A DNA stretch of 58,506 bases from Bacteroidales bacterium (GTDB lineage Bacteria; Bacteroidota; Bacteroidia; Bacteroidales; UBA10428). The position numbers were made by a program, and so were the translations under genes. This document shows positions 24,737 through 33,952 of this stretch, piece after piece; position 1 is the stretch's first letter; each line of letters opens with the position of its first letter. Location: the NCBI GenBank assembly GCA_016936215.1, contig JAFGPL010000058.1, positions 1 through 58,506 of the forward strand, given 5' to 3'. A model generated the notes under the pieces. That model did not search any database, was not told where the DNA came from, and saw nothing but the letters and a program-made list of their open reading frames with translations.

Positions 24737-26056
24737 TCAGATACTTTGGTTTAAAGCCATTTTAAGGGCCGAAGCTTTAAGCTGGCATTCCTCATATTCA
24801 GACAGGACTTCGGATGAAGCCGTGATTGCGCCACCCGTGGTAAAAGACAGGTAACGGTTTGTCTCGTTATACAAAATGGTCCTGATGAGCACATTGAAGT
24901 CGAAATCCAGTTCGGGGGTGAAGTAACCTGCTGCACCGGAATATATACCCCTTTTTGTTTCTTCATACTCCTCGATTAGCTGCATAGCCCTTACTTTTGG
25001 CGCCCCGGTCATTGATCCCATGGGAAAAGAGCGGGCAATTGCATCAATGGCATCGAATTCTGGCGACAATCTGCATTTAATGGTTGAAACCATTTGGTGA
25101 ACAGTGGCATAGGTATAAATGCCGCAAAGTTCTTCCACTGCTACGCTGTCTTTTACCGCAACTTTCGACAGGTCGTTTCTTACCAGGTCAACAATCATAA
25201 TGTTTTCAGACAACTCCTTCATATTGTTTTTTAAGAATTGTACCTGCTTTTGATCAAGCAAGGCAGACGCACCTCTTTTAGCAGTGCCTTTCATGGGCTG
25301 CGAAACAATTATCCTGCCTGTTTTGGTGAGATATCTTTCGGGGCTTGAAGAGATTATATATTTATCGTTGAAACGGTAAAGGCATGAAAATGGGGAAGGA
25401 GATAGCCCGGTTAGTTTTAAATATAACGGTAATGGATGAACAACAGCATTCTCTGCATAAAACTCCATGCAAAAGTTCATCTCGAAAATATCTCCCCTTG
25501 CGATATGGTCTTTTATCCTGTTGAACTTTTTAAAATAACTGTCTTGACTGATTCTTTGCAATATAACAATACTGTTCTCTGATACAGGAATATCGTGTGT
25601 TTTAATGTTTATTATTTCATGGTAAATGGCCTCAATTTCATTTTCAGTAAACTTATCATAATATAATATTTCAAGTTTCGAATTTATTAATCTGAAGACA
25701 AGTTCGGGCCGGAAAATAAGCATGTCCTGAAAACCAAGAAAATCTTTATTGGAGGATGTAAGTTTCTCGGTTTCATTTTTCAGGTCATAGGCCAGGGTAC
25801 CAAAAAACCAGTCTTTTTTTTCTGAAATAAACGACTTTAATGCATTAAAGGCCAATCCATGTTCAGATACGAGCATTTCCTGTGCCCCGGTGGCAGCCAG
25901 GATATCGTATCCGGGGAATAATGATGTATTGGTTTGTTTGTGATGAAAACCGTTGCTGCAGTGAAATGCAAACACCTGATGTCCGCTGCACCATTGTGCC
26001 AACTGGTTTTTAAAGGTGTGAATATTATTCACACGAAATATTTTCGTTGTTCTCAT
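24737..26056 (-). CDS. pabB: aminodeoxychorismate synthase component I-like (chorismate-binding) enzyme
   Basis: Starting at the ATG at 26056, this is a 439-residue member of the anthranilate synthase component I family. It has the chorismate-binding motifs ISSSPERYL, PMKGTAKRG, IMIVDLVRNDLSKV and FPMGSMTGAPKVRAM. Sequence length and the absence of other tryptophan genes nearby favour aminodeoxychorismate synthase (folate pathway) over anthranilate synthase. Without its glutaminase partner (PabA) next to it, that is an inference. A 40-residue N-terminal extension of the frame to 26176 overlaps the neighbouring outer-membrane gene and looks unreal. It sits between the barrel gene at 26085 (28-base gap) and tilS (3-base gap). 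Confidence 0.88.
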   Translation of the reverse strand: MRTTKIFRVNNIHTFKNQLAQWCSGHQVFAFHCSNGFHHKQTNTSLFPGYDILAATGAQEMLVSEHGLAFNALKSFISEKKDWFFGTLAYDLKNETEKLTSSNKDFLGFQDMLIFRPELVFRLINSKLEILYYDKFTENEIEAIYHEIINIKTHDIPVSENSIVILQRISQDSYFKKFNRIKDHIARGDIFEMNFCMEFYAENAVVHPLPLYLKLTGLSPSPFSCLYRFNDKYIISSSPERYLTKTGRIIVSQPMKGTAKRGASALLDQKQVQFLKNNMKELSENIMIVDLVRNDLSKVAVKDSVAVEELCGIYTYATVHQMVSTIKCRLSPEFDAIDAIARSFPMGSMTGAPKVRAMQLIEEYEETKRGIYSGAAGYFTPELDFDFNVLIRTILYNETNRYLSFTTGGAITASSEVLSEYEECQLKASALKMALNQSI

Positions 26057-26084
26057 TATCTGCAACCATAAAGCTTGTAAAAGC

Positions 26085-28043
26085 TTAGTATTCAATAATT
26101 CTTGGATCGGAAATATAAAAATTCTCCATCTGAAGTTTTTGTTCACCCGAAACTTGAATGTATTGCCATTCTGCATGTTCGGGAGCTAAGGGATAAAATG
26201 CAAATTTTATCTGCAGTGTGTTAAAAACAAGCCTTTCATTTCTTATTCGTAATCCGAAGCCCAGCCCGCTATATAAGTTGTTACTGAATACAGATTTTCC
26301 CCCCGGGCCAACCAAACCTAAATTGGCAAAGCTAAAAAAAACAAACCTGAAACCAAGCAGGTAATAGGGTGTAAATGTCACCGCTTCGAGGTTCAGGGTC
26401 ATTTTTTGGATTCCCTTAAGTTTTGTGCTATAAAGACCTGTTAAGCCCTGTTTGTTTTCAATGCTTAAATACTCGTCCCTGAAGCGCTGTATGCCTGTTT
26501 TATACTTAAAGGTTAAAAAGTACCTTAGCTTATATCTGTTCCAGGATAACAATGGGGTAAAATAGGTTGTTGTTATCCCGAACAGCCCTTGTTCGAAATT
26601 ATTACCGGTAAGGTAGCCGCCCGTTTCGAACCTGTTGAAAAGATACCCGCCTGTTCGCCAAAGATATGTTCCCTGCGACAAGGTCAGTCCAAAGTAAGGG
26701 CGGTTAAAAAATTCATTGTGTTCATAACCTCCGATGACCTGGAAAAGGTATCCGTAAGGAATATCCTCTGTTTGACCGAAACCATAAACCAGGTGACTCT
26801 TGTAGAAACCCTGAATAGAGAAAGCTGCTGTTGCAAGAATTTGCAAACGGTTATGAAAAGTGTAAAGATATTTTTCCGTTGTCTCAGGCCGGTCGTGGTA
26901 ACTGATATTGAATATCCTGCCCGCGACCATGATATTTGATCTTTTGCGTGAAAGAAGATTTTGATGTTCAAGGGGGAATGCCCTCCCAATCCATGCATCA
27001 TAACTGGTGAAACTATATCTTGTCTTTTCAAGTGTGGTGTCAATCAGTATTATATCCTGTAATGTTTTTTTTGTTTCCAGCCTTAAACCGCCGGCATATT
27101 TTACCTCAGGGGTAAAGAACTTGCGCTGGAAATCGGCATAAAGTTGCCTGGTGCCAAAATAACCGGCGTATCTGAACTCACTTTTGATAAATGTTCCGGC
27201 AAGGTTTGAAATCCTGTATGTGCCTTCATATCCAAGCAGATTTTTCTGGCCGGTGTCCCAGTATATATTGTTTTGTTCTTCATTTCCCAGTCCAAGAAGG
27301 TTTTTGTGCCAAATGTTAAAATTGCCTTTTGCTGTTCCCGATAAATCCATACTAAACCCAAGCGACCAAAGGTCTTTTATAACTGTTATGATATCTACAG
27401 AGTCAGAGAGCGGATGGGTTTGTTTTACGATGAACCTTGCATCCTGTATGTAGGGGAGAGACCTGAGGATACGTTCATTATCCGCAAGTTTGTAAGCATT
27501 AAGCCTGTCTCCCGGTTTTATCAGCAAGCTCCTGCTTAAGATTCTTTTAGAGGAGTTTATGTGCATTTTATTCCCCGCCTTTTCATAAAATCTTTTCGCC
27601 TGAATGGTGGTATCATCCACTGTTGGCCCGAAAACAGGCAATTGCATAAAACTTATACTGCGGATAATCTTATTGTTATATTCAATAAAAGGTACTTCAC
27701 TTTCAATTGCATTTAATTCGTTATGCTCCGAAGGGGTAATTACAATAAGGTCGAACAGTTCCCTGGTTATCCTTCTGTGCCCGGCCCTGTTTTTAAGCGT
27801 ATCATAAAAATTTTCGGTACGTATTTTCAGGCTGTCGTCCATATCGAAAAACGAATTTTTATTGTCTAGAAAAGTAAACACCGTATCAAACAGGATTGAA
27901 TTTATAGAATCGTAGGGAATAAAAGTGCGGGTGTTTATATTAATCCTAAAATCCTTTTCTTTTCCATAAACATTTTGTGCGGGTACAAAACTGTATATCA
28001 GCAAAAAAAAATAAAAATGGGATATATAACCTGGTGAAGCCAC
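26085..28043 (-). CDS. BamA/TamA-like outer-membrane protein with a POTRA-like domain
   Basis: The GTG at 28043 gives about 652 residues with a signal segment ending near FVPAQNV. The frame opens earlier at a TTG at 28070, but that overlaps the preceding gene. After a region of unknown structure, one POTRA-like domain is visible (LNAYKLADNERILRSLPYIQ followed by the strand VDIITVIKD). The rest is a long beta-barrel with many aromatic strands (YRISNLAGTFIKSEFRYAGY, and later FRFVFFSFANLGLVG), ending in Tyr, as outer-membrane barrels of the Omp85 superfamily do. Members insert or export proteins. This one has only one POTRA, and its role here is unknown. It starts 7 bases after the response-regulator gene, which suggests shared control. 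Confidence 0.72.
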   Translation of the reverse strand: MASPGYISHFYFFLLIYSFVPAQNVYGKEKDFRININTRTFIPYDSINSILFDTVFTFLDNKNSFFDMDDSLKIRTENFYDTLKNRAGHRRITRELFDLIVITPSEHNELNAIESEVPFIEYNNKIIRSISFMQLPVFGPTVDDTTIQAKRFYEKAGNKMHINSSKRILSRSLLIKPGDRLNAYKLADNERILRSLPYIQDARFIVKQTHPLSDSVDIITVIKDLWSLGFSMDLSGTAKGNFNIWHKNLLGLGNEEQNNIYWDTGQKNLLGYEGTYRISNLAGTFIKSEFRYAGYFGTRQLYADFQRKFFTPEVKYAGGLRLETKKTLQDIILIDTTLEKTRYSFTSYDAWIGRAFPLEHQNLLSRKRSNIMVAGRIFNISYHDRPETTEKYLYTFHNRLQILATAAFSIQGFYKSHLVYGFGQTEDIPYGYLFQVIGGYEHNEFFNRPYFGLTLSQGTYLWRTGGYLFNRFETGGYLTGNNFEQGLFGITTTYFTPLLSWNRYKLRYFLTFKYKTGIQRFRDEYLSIENKQGLTGLYSTKLKGIQKMTLNLEAVTFTPYYLLGFRFVFFSFANLGLVGPGGKSVFSNNLYSGLGFGLRIRNERLVFNTLQIKFAFYPLAPEHAEWQYIQVSGEQKLQMENFYISDPRIIEY

Positions 28044-28050
28044 TGTCTGG

Positions 28051-29247
28051 TTACAATATTTTAAGGCCAATCATTTCAATATCATCAGTGATTTCTGAAC
28101 TCTGAAGGGTGTTTTTAATAAGTTCCCTGAATAAGACTTCCTGTTTTTTCATATTGTTTTTTGTTTCTTCTGGTAAAAGTTTAGAAAACGACAGACAGTT
28201 GTTTTCAAAATAATGGTGTCTTGTTAGAATTTCGGACAATTTACCATTAAAAATATAGATGACTGCTTTTGGTGAACAGGTGTAAGATGCTGGATTAAAC
28301 CGGTGCTTAATATCAGGAAAATGATCAATCTGGTTCAGGGTAATATGTTTAAATTCTGTGCCGGTAAACAGCATTATGTCCTGGTTAAATCCCGAAAGCT
28401 GCAAATGTCCTGAATCTTTATCAAGAATTGACAGAGACAGGTTTACCTCCGGATTTTTAAGGGAGGTTGTTTCTGCATGCATGAGTTTTTCTGAAAGGAA
28501 GTTATTAAGTTGTCTTACCATGTCTGCAGCATCAGCATATTGTCCCGATTGAATGGTCCTGTTCAGAAAAGCAGATATTAATATTTTCAGCAGGGTATCT
28601 TGTACTTTTGCTGCTTTGCTTTGGATGTAAAGTATAAAACTTTTGTTTTTACAGCCTGCAAGCCAGAAAAAGCTTTTTTCGCTGCTGCCCGATGTGCCGG
28701 TGATATGAAAAAAGTCACCAAGTGATTGCTGTATCTGGTTTTTTAATGGCCGTTGCGCTTCCAGGATAAGGTTTGTTAAATAAAAAACCTCATCTTTTTC
28801 ATCAATTTCTCTCGTTATTATGCCGGGCTTTGAAGAAACAATTTCACCAATGCCCAACTGCAAAAGGTTTTTAACTTTGGTTTCAATCTCTATCCTGTCA
28901 AATGGTTTGGATATATAGTCATTGGCCCCTGCTTCAAGCCCGCGTTTTCGCGAATCACGGTCATCCAGCGCTGTGATAAGAATAATGGGGATTCCTTTTA
29001 ATGTATCATTGTCCCGCATTTTTTTGCATACTTCAAACCCGTCCATTTCAGGCATCATAACATCCATAAGCACAATGTCGGGAGTATTATTCTCTATGTA
29101 GTGCAATGCATTTTTGCCATTATCGGCAAAATCCAGTTGATAATTATCAGATAAAAATATTGCTTCAAGAAGCTGTCTTCCAACAGGTTCGTCATCAACA
29201 ATCAGGAGTTTACTTTTTGTAGTCACGGACAGAGATTTTATTGACAC
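28051..29247 (-). CDS. response regulator with receiver and a decayed SpoIIE/PP2C-like domain
   Basis: This 398-residue protein starts with a GTG at 29247. Residues about 14-130 are a good receiver domain: acidic residues in LLIVDDEP, phospho-acceptor Asp in DIVLMDVMMPEMDG, Thr in LITALD, and Lys in SKPFDRIE. Residues about 180-398 follow the order of a SpoIIE-type PP2C phosphatase: ADMVRQLNNFLSEKLM, SLSILDKDSGHLQLSGFNQ, YIFNGKLSEI and the closing DDIEMIGLKIL. The metal-binding Asp positions in its first half seem lost (FILYIQSKAAKV instead of a 'ADVSGHG'-like motif). It is probably a non-catalytic or altered phosphatase domain, perhaps a binding module. The gene heads a tight cluster with the BamA-like barrel and is divergent from the TerB-ABC transporter. 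Confidence 0.8.
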   Translation of the reverse strand: MSIKSLSVTTKSKLLIVDDEPVGRQLLEAIFLSDNYQLDFADNGKNALHYIENNTPDIVLMDVMMPEMDGFEVCKKMRDNDTLKGIPIILITALDDRDSRKRGLEAGANDYISKPFDRIEIETKVKNLLQLGIGEIVSSKPGIITREIDEKDEVFYLTNLILEAQRPLKNQIQQSLGDFFHITGTSGSSEKSFFWLAGCKNKSFILYIQSKAAKVQDTLLKILISAFLNRTIQSGQYADAADMVRQLNNFLSEKLMHAETTSLKNPEVNLSLSILDKDSGHLQLSGFNQDIMLFTGTEFKHITLNQIDHFPDIKHRFNPASYTCSPKAVIYIFNGKLSEILTRHHYFENNCLSFSKLLPEETKNNMKKQEVLFRELIKNTLQSSEITDDIEMIGLKIL

Positions 29248-29406
29248 TTATAAGTTAATAATTTTTTCGGGAATATTCTCATCAGGATTAAATTACAAAT
29301 TTATCATTTTATGCCTGTTGAACAATTATTTTAAGTTATATGAATTTTATTATTCAGCTTAAAAAATTAATTTTATAACCGGGTGAATTTTAAATTCCCG
29401 CCTTGA

Positions 29407-32400
29407 ATGAGTGAATCAATATTGAAAGCTATACTGAGGCTTTTTGCAATTGTATCATTGCTTTTGCCTGATGATAAACAATTGTATGCTGAGGAGATTA
29501 TAAAATCTTATTTGCTGCAATTGGTGAACCAGGAAAAAATATTACAATTTCTGGCTATCTACAGGTTTTACCAAAATGATTTTAAGGAGAGGGCTCAAAA
29601 GAAACCTGGTAAAAGCAGCCGTTTGTTTTCGGTTAAATCTTTACTCATCTGTGAACAAATCAACAAACACCTGCTTCAGAACCAGAAAGCACTCATGTTT
29701 TTCCAGATACTTGATATTGTTCATTATAAAAGCACTTTATCTGAACTTGAAAATGATTATATAAAGACACTGGCCATCTCACTGAATTTTTCAGAAGACC
29801 TTTACAATAACTGCAGGGCTTTTATTTTCGAACCACTGGCTGAAGTACCCGATAAAAATTCAGTGTTGATGCTGAGCAACGCTGCTTTTTCTGCTGAACC
29901 GGCAATACACCACTGGCAGGTTGCAAATCTTCGTGGCAGTATAGTGTTTTTGTTTATTAAAGAAACAAATAACTTCTTTTTCAGGCATACGGTCACCGAC
30001 GATCAGCTTATTTTGAAGGGAAGGAAGACCATCGCAGGCCGGACTTATAATTTTGAAAAGGGCTCGGTGCTGAGAAGTTTACTTATTGGAGCGATACATT
30101 ACAGTGATATACTAAAATACTATTTCAATCCTAACCCTGAGTCCTCATTCAGGTTCGAAGCTTCAGAAATTGAATACCGTTTTACCCGCAGCGGGAATGG
30201 TATTTTTCCCCTTTCGTTTTCGATAGAATCGGGACAATTGCTCGGTATTATGGGGGGCAGTGGTGTGGGTAAGTCAACATTGTTAAACCTCCTCAACGGC
30301 AACCTGAAACCCCATAGCGGACAGGTTACCATTAATGGATTTGATGTACATACCGAAAAAAAAGAGCTGCATGGGATTATCGGGTATATACCCCAGGAGG
30401 ATTTGCTTATTGAAGAACTTACCGTTTACCGGAATTTATATTTCAATGCGAGGTTGTGCTTTGGCAATCTTTCAGAAAACCAGATTGAAGTGTTGGTGAA
30501 TAACCTTCTGACTGATCTTGACCTTTTTGAAATTAAAGACCTTAAGGTAGGAAGTGTATTAAACAAATTTATAAGCGGAGGCCAGCGCAAACGGTTGAAT
30601 ATTTCACTTGAACTTATCCGCGAACCCTATCTTTTATTTGTGGACGAACCTACATCGGGCCTGTCGTCTACCGATTCCGAAACGGTGATGGACCTTTTGA
30701 AAGAACAGGCTATGAAAGGAAAGCTCGTGGTGATAAACATTCACCAGCCGTCTTCTGACATTTTTAAACTGTTTGACAAACTGCTTGTTCTTGATAAGGG
30801 AGGAAGGCCTGTATTTTTTGGCAACCCGGTTGATGCACCTCTTTATTTTAAAAAAGTACGTCAGTTGATTAATGCCGAAGACAGTGAGTGTATCACATGT
30901 GGTAACCTGAACCCCGAACAGATTTTGCAGATTATTGAAGCAGAAGAGATTAACGAGTTTGGAAAACATACCGGCAAACGTGTCTTTTCGCCTGATGAGT
31001 GGTATAACCTTTATAAAAAAAATGTTGAAGTTAAACCCAGGTCAACAGATAGAATTAAAACCAGGGTGCCCTGGAGCCTGCTTAGTGTCCCGGGAAAATA
31101 CAAGCAATTTGGAATTTTTCTGAAGCGAAACCTGCTTTCCAAATTAGCCGACAGGCAATATCTCCTCATCAACCTGCTCGAAGCGCCCCTGCTGGCATTT
31201 ATTTTAGGTTTTTTCACACGTTACAATGCCGGTTCAGCAACCTCTGAATATGCTTATATATTCTCTGCCAATATTAATCTGCCGGTTTATATCTTTATGG
31301 GCGTTATTGTTGCCCTCTTTCTGGGCATGATGGTAAGCGCCGAGGAGATAATCCGCGACCGCAAAATCATTCAGCGTGAAACATTTTTAAATCTCAGCCG
31401 GTTAAGTTATTACAATTCAAAGGTGCTGTTTTTGCTTGTGTTGTCTGCTATTCAAACTCTTGCTTTTGTGCTTGTCGGCAACTGTATTATGGGAATAAAA
31501 GGCATGATCTTTCCATACTGGATGGTATTGTTTAGTGCTTCGGTATTCTCTAACCTGCTTGGGTTAAATATATCAGACAGTCTGAAATCTGTTGTCTCAA
31601 TTTATATTCTTATTCCTTTATTGCTTGTACCGCAGATTTTACTCGGTGGCGCCATGGTTAGGTTTGACAGGTTGAATAAACAAATCGCCTCACAGGAAGT
31701 AGTACCTGTAATTGGTGATCTGATGGCCTCCAGATGGGCATATGAAGCACTTGCTGTTCACCAGTTTAAAAATAGCAGGTACGAGAAGTTCTTTTATTTC
31801 ACCGATAAAACCGAAAGTGAATCTTCATTCAGGTTAAATTACCTGGTGCCAGAACTACAACTAATTCTCGACGAAGTCTCAGAAAAAACCTCCAAACCCG
31901 ATAAAGAATTGATTAACAAAAATTTCGCGCTTCTTCGTAATGAATTGATTTTTCTTGCCCAATCCGATGAAAATATCCCGGTATTTAAAAATATCGAAAT
32001 GCTTGACGAAGAAAAGTTTACCCGAAATGTGGAAGAAGAGTTGAACATATACCTGCAAAGAATTAAAGATTTGTATTTAAGGAAACTCGATGATGCACTT
32101 GATAACAGGGATAAAATAATTGAAGGCCTGGTAATTAAATTGGGAAACAAAAATAAAGTCATTGAAATGAAACATGATTATTATAATGAAAGTCTTGCTG
32201 AGATTGTGATGAACAAACGGGACAATGAAAAGATAATCAGGTATAAAAACCGGCTCGTGCGTAAAGCCGAGCCTATTTTTGCCATGCCGGGGTCAAAGTC
32301 GGGACGGGCACATTTTTATTCTCCCGTAAAACGTATCGGAGGCCTGACTATAAATACCTTATGGTTTAATATGGCCGCTCTCTGGCTGATGAACATTGCC

Positions 32401-32478
32401 TTTTTTCTCTTCCTTCATTTTGGTATCATCAGAAAAACTGTGACATTTTCAGGAAATCTTCTTTTTAAGGGAAGATAA
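29407..32478 (+). CDS. TerB-like/ABCG-type transporter fusion
   Basis: This 1023-residue protein starts with an N-terminal helical region (about 1-140) that resembles TerB domains of tellurite-resistance proteins. A linker with a beta-rich segment (about 170-225) follows, and then an ABC ATPase. Walker A is GGSGVGKST (283-291), the signature is ISGGQRKRLNISLEL, Walker B is LLFVDEPTSG, and the His switch lies in VINIHQPSSD. About 520 residues with six or so membrane spans follow, with a large soluble loop of charged coiled-coil character between the third and last spans, as in half-transporters of the ABCG/WHITE type. It probably exports a lipid-like or polysaccharide substrate, or works as a mechanical ATPase in the envelope. 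It is divergent from the regulator at 29247 and is followed by two genes for envelope proteins. Confidence 0.85.
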   Translation: MSESILKAILRLFAIVSLLLPDDKQLYAEEIIKSYLLQLVNQEKILQFLAIYRFYQNDFKERAQKKPGKSSRLFSVKSLLICEQINKHLLQNQKALMFFQILDIVHYKSTLSELENDYIKTLAISLNFSEDLYNNCRAFIFEPLAEVPDKNSVLMLSNAAFSAEPAIHHWQVANLRGSIVFLFIKETNNFFFRHTVTDDQLILKGRKTIAGRTYNFEKGSVLRSLLIGAIHYSDILKYYFNPNPESSFRFEASEIEYRFTRSGNGIFPLSFSIESGQLLGIMGGSGVGKSTLLNLLNGNLKPHSGQVTINGFDVHTEKKELHGIIGYIPQEDLLIEELTVYRNLYFNARLCFGNLSENQIEVLVNNLLTDLDLFEIKDLKVGSVLNKFISGGQRKRLNISLELIREPYLLFVDEPTSGLSSTDSETVMDLLKEQAMKGKLVVINIHQPSSDIFKLFDKLLVLDKGGRPVFFGNPVDAPLYFKKVRQLINAEDSECITCGNLNPEQILQIIEAEEINEFGKHTGKRVFSPDEWYNLYKKNVEVKPRSTDRIKTRVPWSLLSVPGKYKQFGIFLKRNLLSKLADRQYLLINLLEAPLLAFILGFFTRYNAGSATSEYAYIFSANINLPVYIFMGVIVALFLGMMVSAEEIIRDRKIIQRETFLNLSRLSYYNSKVLFLLVLSAIQTLAFVLVGNCIMGIKGMIFPYWMVLFSASVFSNLLGLNISDSLKSVVSIYILIPLLLVPQILLGGAMVRFDRLNKQIASQEVVPVIGDLMASRWAYEALAVHQFKNSRYEKFFYFTDKTESESSFRLNYLVPELQLILDEVSEKTSKPDKELINKNFALLRNELIFLAQSDENIPVFKNIEMLDEEKFTRNVEEELNIYLQRIKDLYLRKLDDALDNRDKIIEGLVIKLGNKNKVIEMKHDYYNESLAEIVMNKRDNEKIIRYKNRLVRKAEPIFAMPGSKSGRAHFYSPVKRIGGLTINTLWFNMAALWLMNIAFFLFLHFGIIRKTVTFSGNLLFKGR

Positions 32479-32587
32479 TTTTCAGTTTTTAATAAAAAAG
32501 TGTATTTTTATTCTCAATGTAAATTCAACACGTAGAAATATTTATACTGCATTTAATCATTATTAACTTTTGCAAAAAATCAAAAAG

Positions 32588-33478
32588 ATGTTCAAAATCA
32601 AATATTTAATAATACTCTTCGGGCTTCTGGCTTTCGGGGGATGTAAAAGCGACCCTGCATCAAAAAAAAGTACCGGTGATGATTTTGAAGCTGCTGCAAT
32701 AGATTCTTTAAGGCAGGAATTCAAAGAAGTCTATTACAGGTTTCCATCGCCTGAAGAAATGTTTTCCTATCTTGACAGCACCGGTTTGCAATTCAACAAG
32801 GGCCTGTTGAACCCGTATGCCAATATTGACTCATACATTGAAACATTTTACCAGTCGCTGAACATGGGTATATATAATGCCGATCTGGCCTATATCTCGC
32901 TCTTTCAGAGGTATAAAGAGTCTTTAGATTATTTGCAGACCATTTATATACTCAGCGAAAGGTTGAGGATTTCGGAGGCATTTAATAAGAATCTTGTTTT
33001 CAGGATTGAAAATAATATAAGGAATAACGATTCGCTTGAGGTCATATCCGACGATGCATTTAACGGGATCATTAATTTTCTGTCGAAAAACAAAAAAGAA
33101 GATGTGTTTGCGCTCATATCTATGGGGGGATTTATTGAGTTTATGCACCTTTCGCTTTCATTATGCGGCGAGTATTCTCCAGAAAATAAGGTGATACAGA
33201 AAATTGCAGATCAGAAGCTGGTGTTTAATAATATTTTAAAATTCGCCCATCAATACAGCAACGAAAGAAATATTCAGAAGATGATCGGGTTGGTGGAGCC
33301 CTTGACTCAGTTTTATAACAAGGTGCAGGAAGAAACCGGTAAGGCCACTGTTACAAAGGCACCGGAAGGTAAACTCGTTTTTGGGGCTAAAAAGAAGAGC
33401 ATGCTCTCTGAAAATGATTTTTACAAATTGAAAGAATTAATCTCTGATATCCGCATAAAAATAACCACGGCTAAATAA
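32588..33478 (+). CDS. lipoprotein of unknown function after the ABC transporter
   Basis: The ATG at 32588 gives 296 residues with a lipoprotein signal (LLAFGGC, Cys near residue 19) followed by KSDPASKKS. The remainder is almost entirely helical (for example LSEDFYKLKELISDIRIKI at the end) and has no motif that I recognise. It would sit in the periplasm or at the outer membrane. It starts 110 bases after the ABC fusion and 6 bases before the next gene, so it belongs to the same expression unit as the secreted protein at 33485 and probably to the transporter's function. A TTG at 32570 extends the frame but would put six charged residues before the signal. Confidence 0.8.
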   Translation: MFKIKYLIILFGLLAFGGCKSDPASKKSTGDDFEAAAIDSLRQEFKEVYYRFPSPEEMFSYLDSTGLQFNKGLLNPYANIDSYIETFYQSLNMGIYNADLAYISLFQRYKESLDYLQTIYILSERLRISEAFNKNLVFRIENNIRNNDSLEVISDDAFNGIINFLSKNKKEDVFALISMGGFIEFMHLSLSLCGEYSPENKVIQKIADQKLVFNNILKFAHQYSNERNIQKMIGLVEPLTQFYNKVQEETGKATVTKAPEGKLVFGAKKKSMLSENDFYKLKELISDIRIKITTAK

Positions 33479-33484
33479 TTACCC

Positions 33485-33940
33485 ATGAGAAGTTCATTTA
33501 TATTAAAAATATTTATTTCCGGTCTTTTGTTTTTTGCACCGGCAGTAATGGCCCATTCACAGGACTGTACCGATTATCATCAATATCATTGCGCATATGC
33601 AGATTACACCTTTTTCTATAGCAGGCAGTCAAAAAGTTTTTTGTTTCGGAAAGGGCAGACTGCGGAAGTGCAGATTGTGGCATATGCCGGGGAAGAATAT
33701 TACCTGTCGGTTTGTGGCGCCAGAAAATTAGGGACCATCCGCTTCAGAATAATAAGTGATGATAATGACAGGACTGTGCTTTTCGATAATGCAGAGAATG
33801 AATATCAGTCATCGGTTTCATTTGTTAATGAAGCGACTTCAAACTTAATCATAGAACTGTCAACAGCAGAGGGCTCTTCAAAAGAGTCAAAAGATACAGG
33901 TTGTCTCGGGCTGGTAGTGCAATTCAAAAAAGTGCAGTAA
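33485..33940 (+). CDS. small secreted protein, unknown
   Basis: This 151-residue protein has a signal peptide (FISGLLFFAPAVMAHSQ), cleaved near residue 26. The mature part is about 125 residues with four cysteines (DCTDYHQYHCAYAD near its start, YLSVCGARKLG in the middle and TGCLGLVVQF near the end), likely forming two disulfides, and a beta-rich core (QTAEVQIVAYAGEEYYLSV). It resembles small periplasmic or surface beta-sandwich domains, but no family is clear. It starts 6 bases after the lipoprotein gene, so the two are co-transcribed. Confidence 0.75.
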   Translation: MRSSFILKIFISGLLFFAPAVMAHSQDCTDYHQYHCAYADYTFFYSRQSKSFLFRKGQTAEVQIVAYAGEEYYLSVCGARKLGTIRFRIISDDNDRTVLFDNAENEYQSSVSFVNEATSNLIIELSTAEGSSKESKDTGCLGLVVQFKKVQ

Positions 33941-33952
33941 TTCTTAAATCTG

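Noticed and set aside
26057-26176. N-terminal extension of the chorismate-binding gene
   Set aside because: It overlaps the 3' end of the outer-membrane gene at 26085 and gives 40 residues that do not resemble the family.
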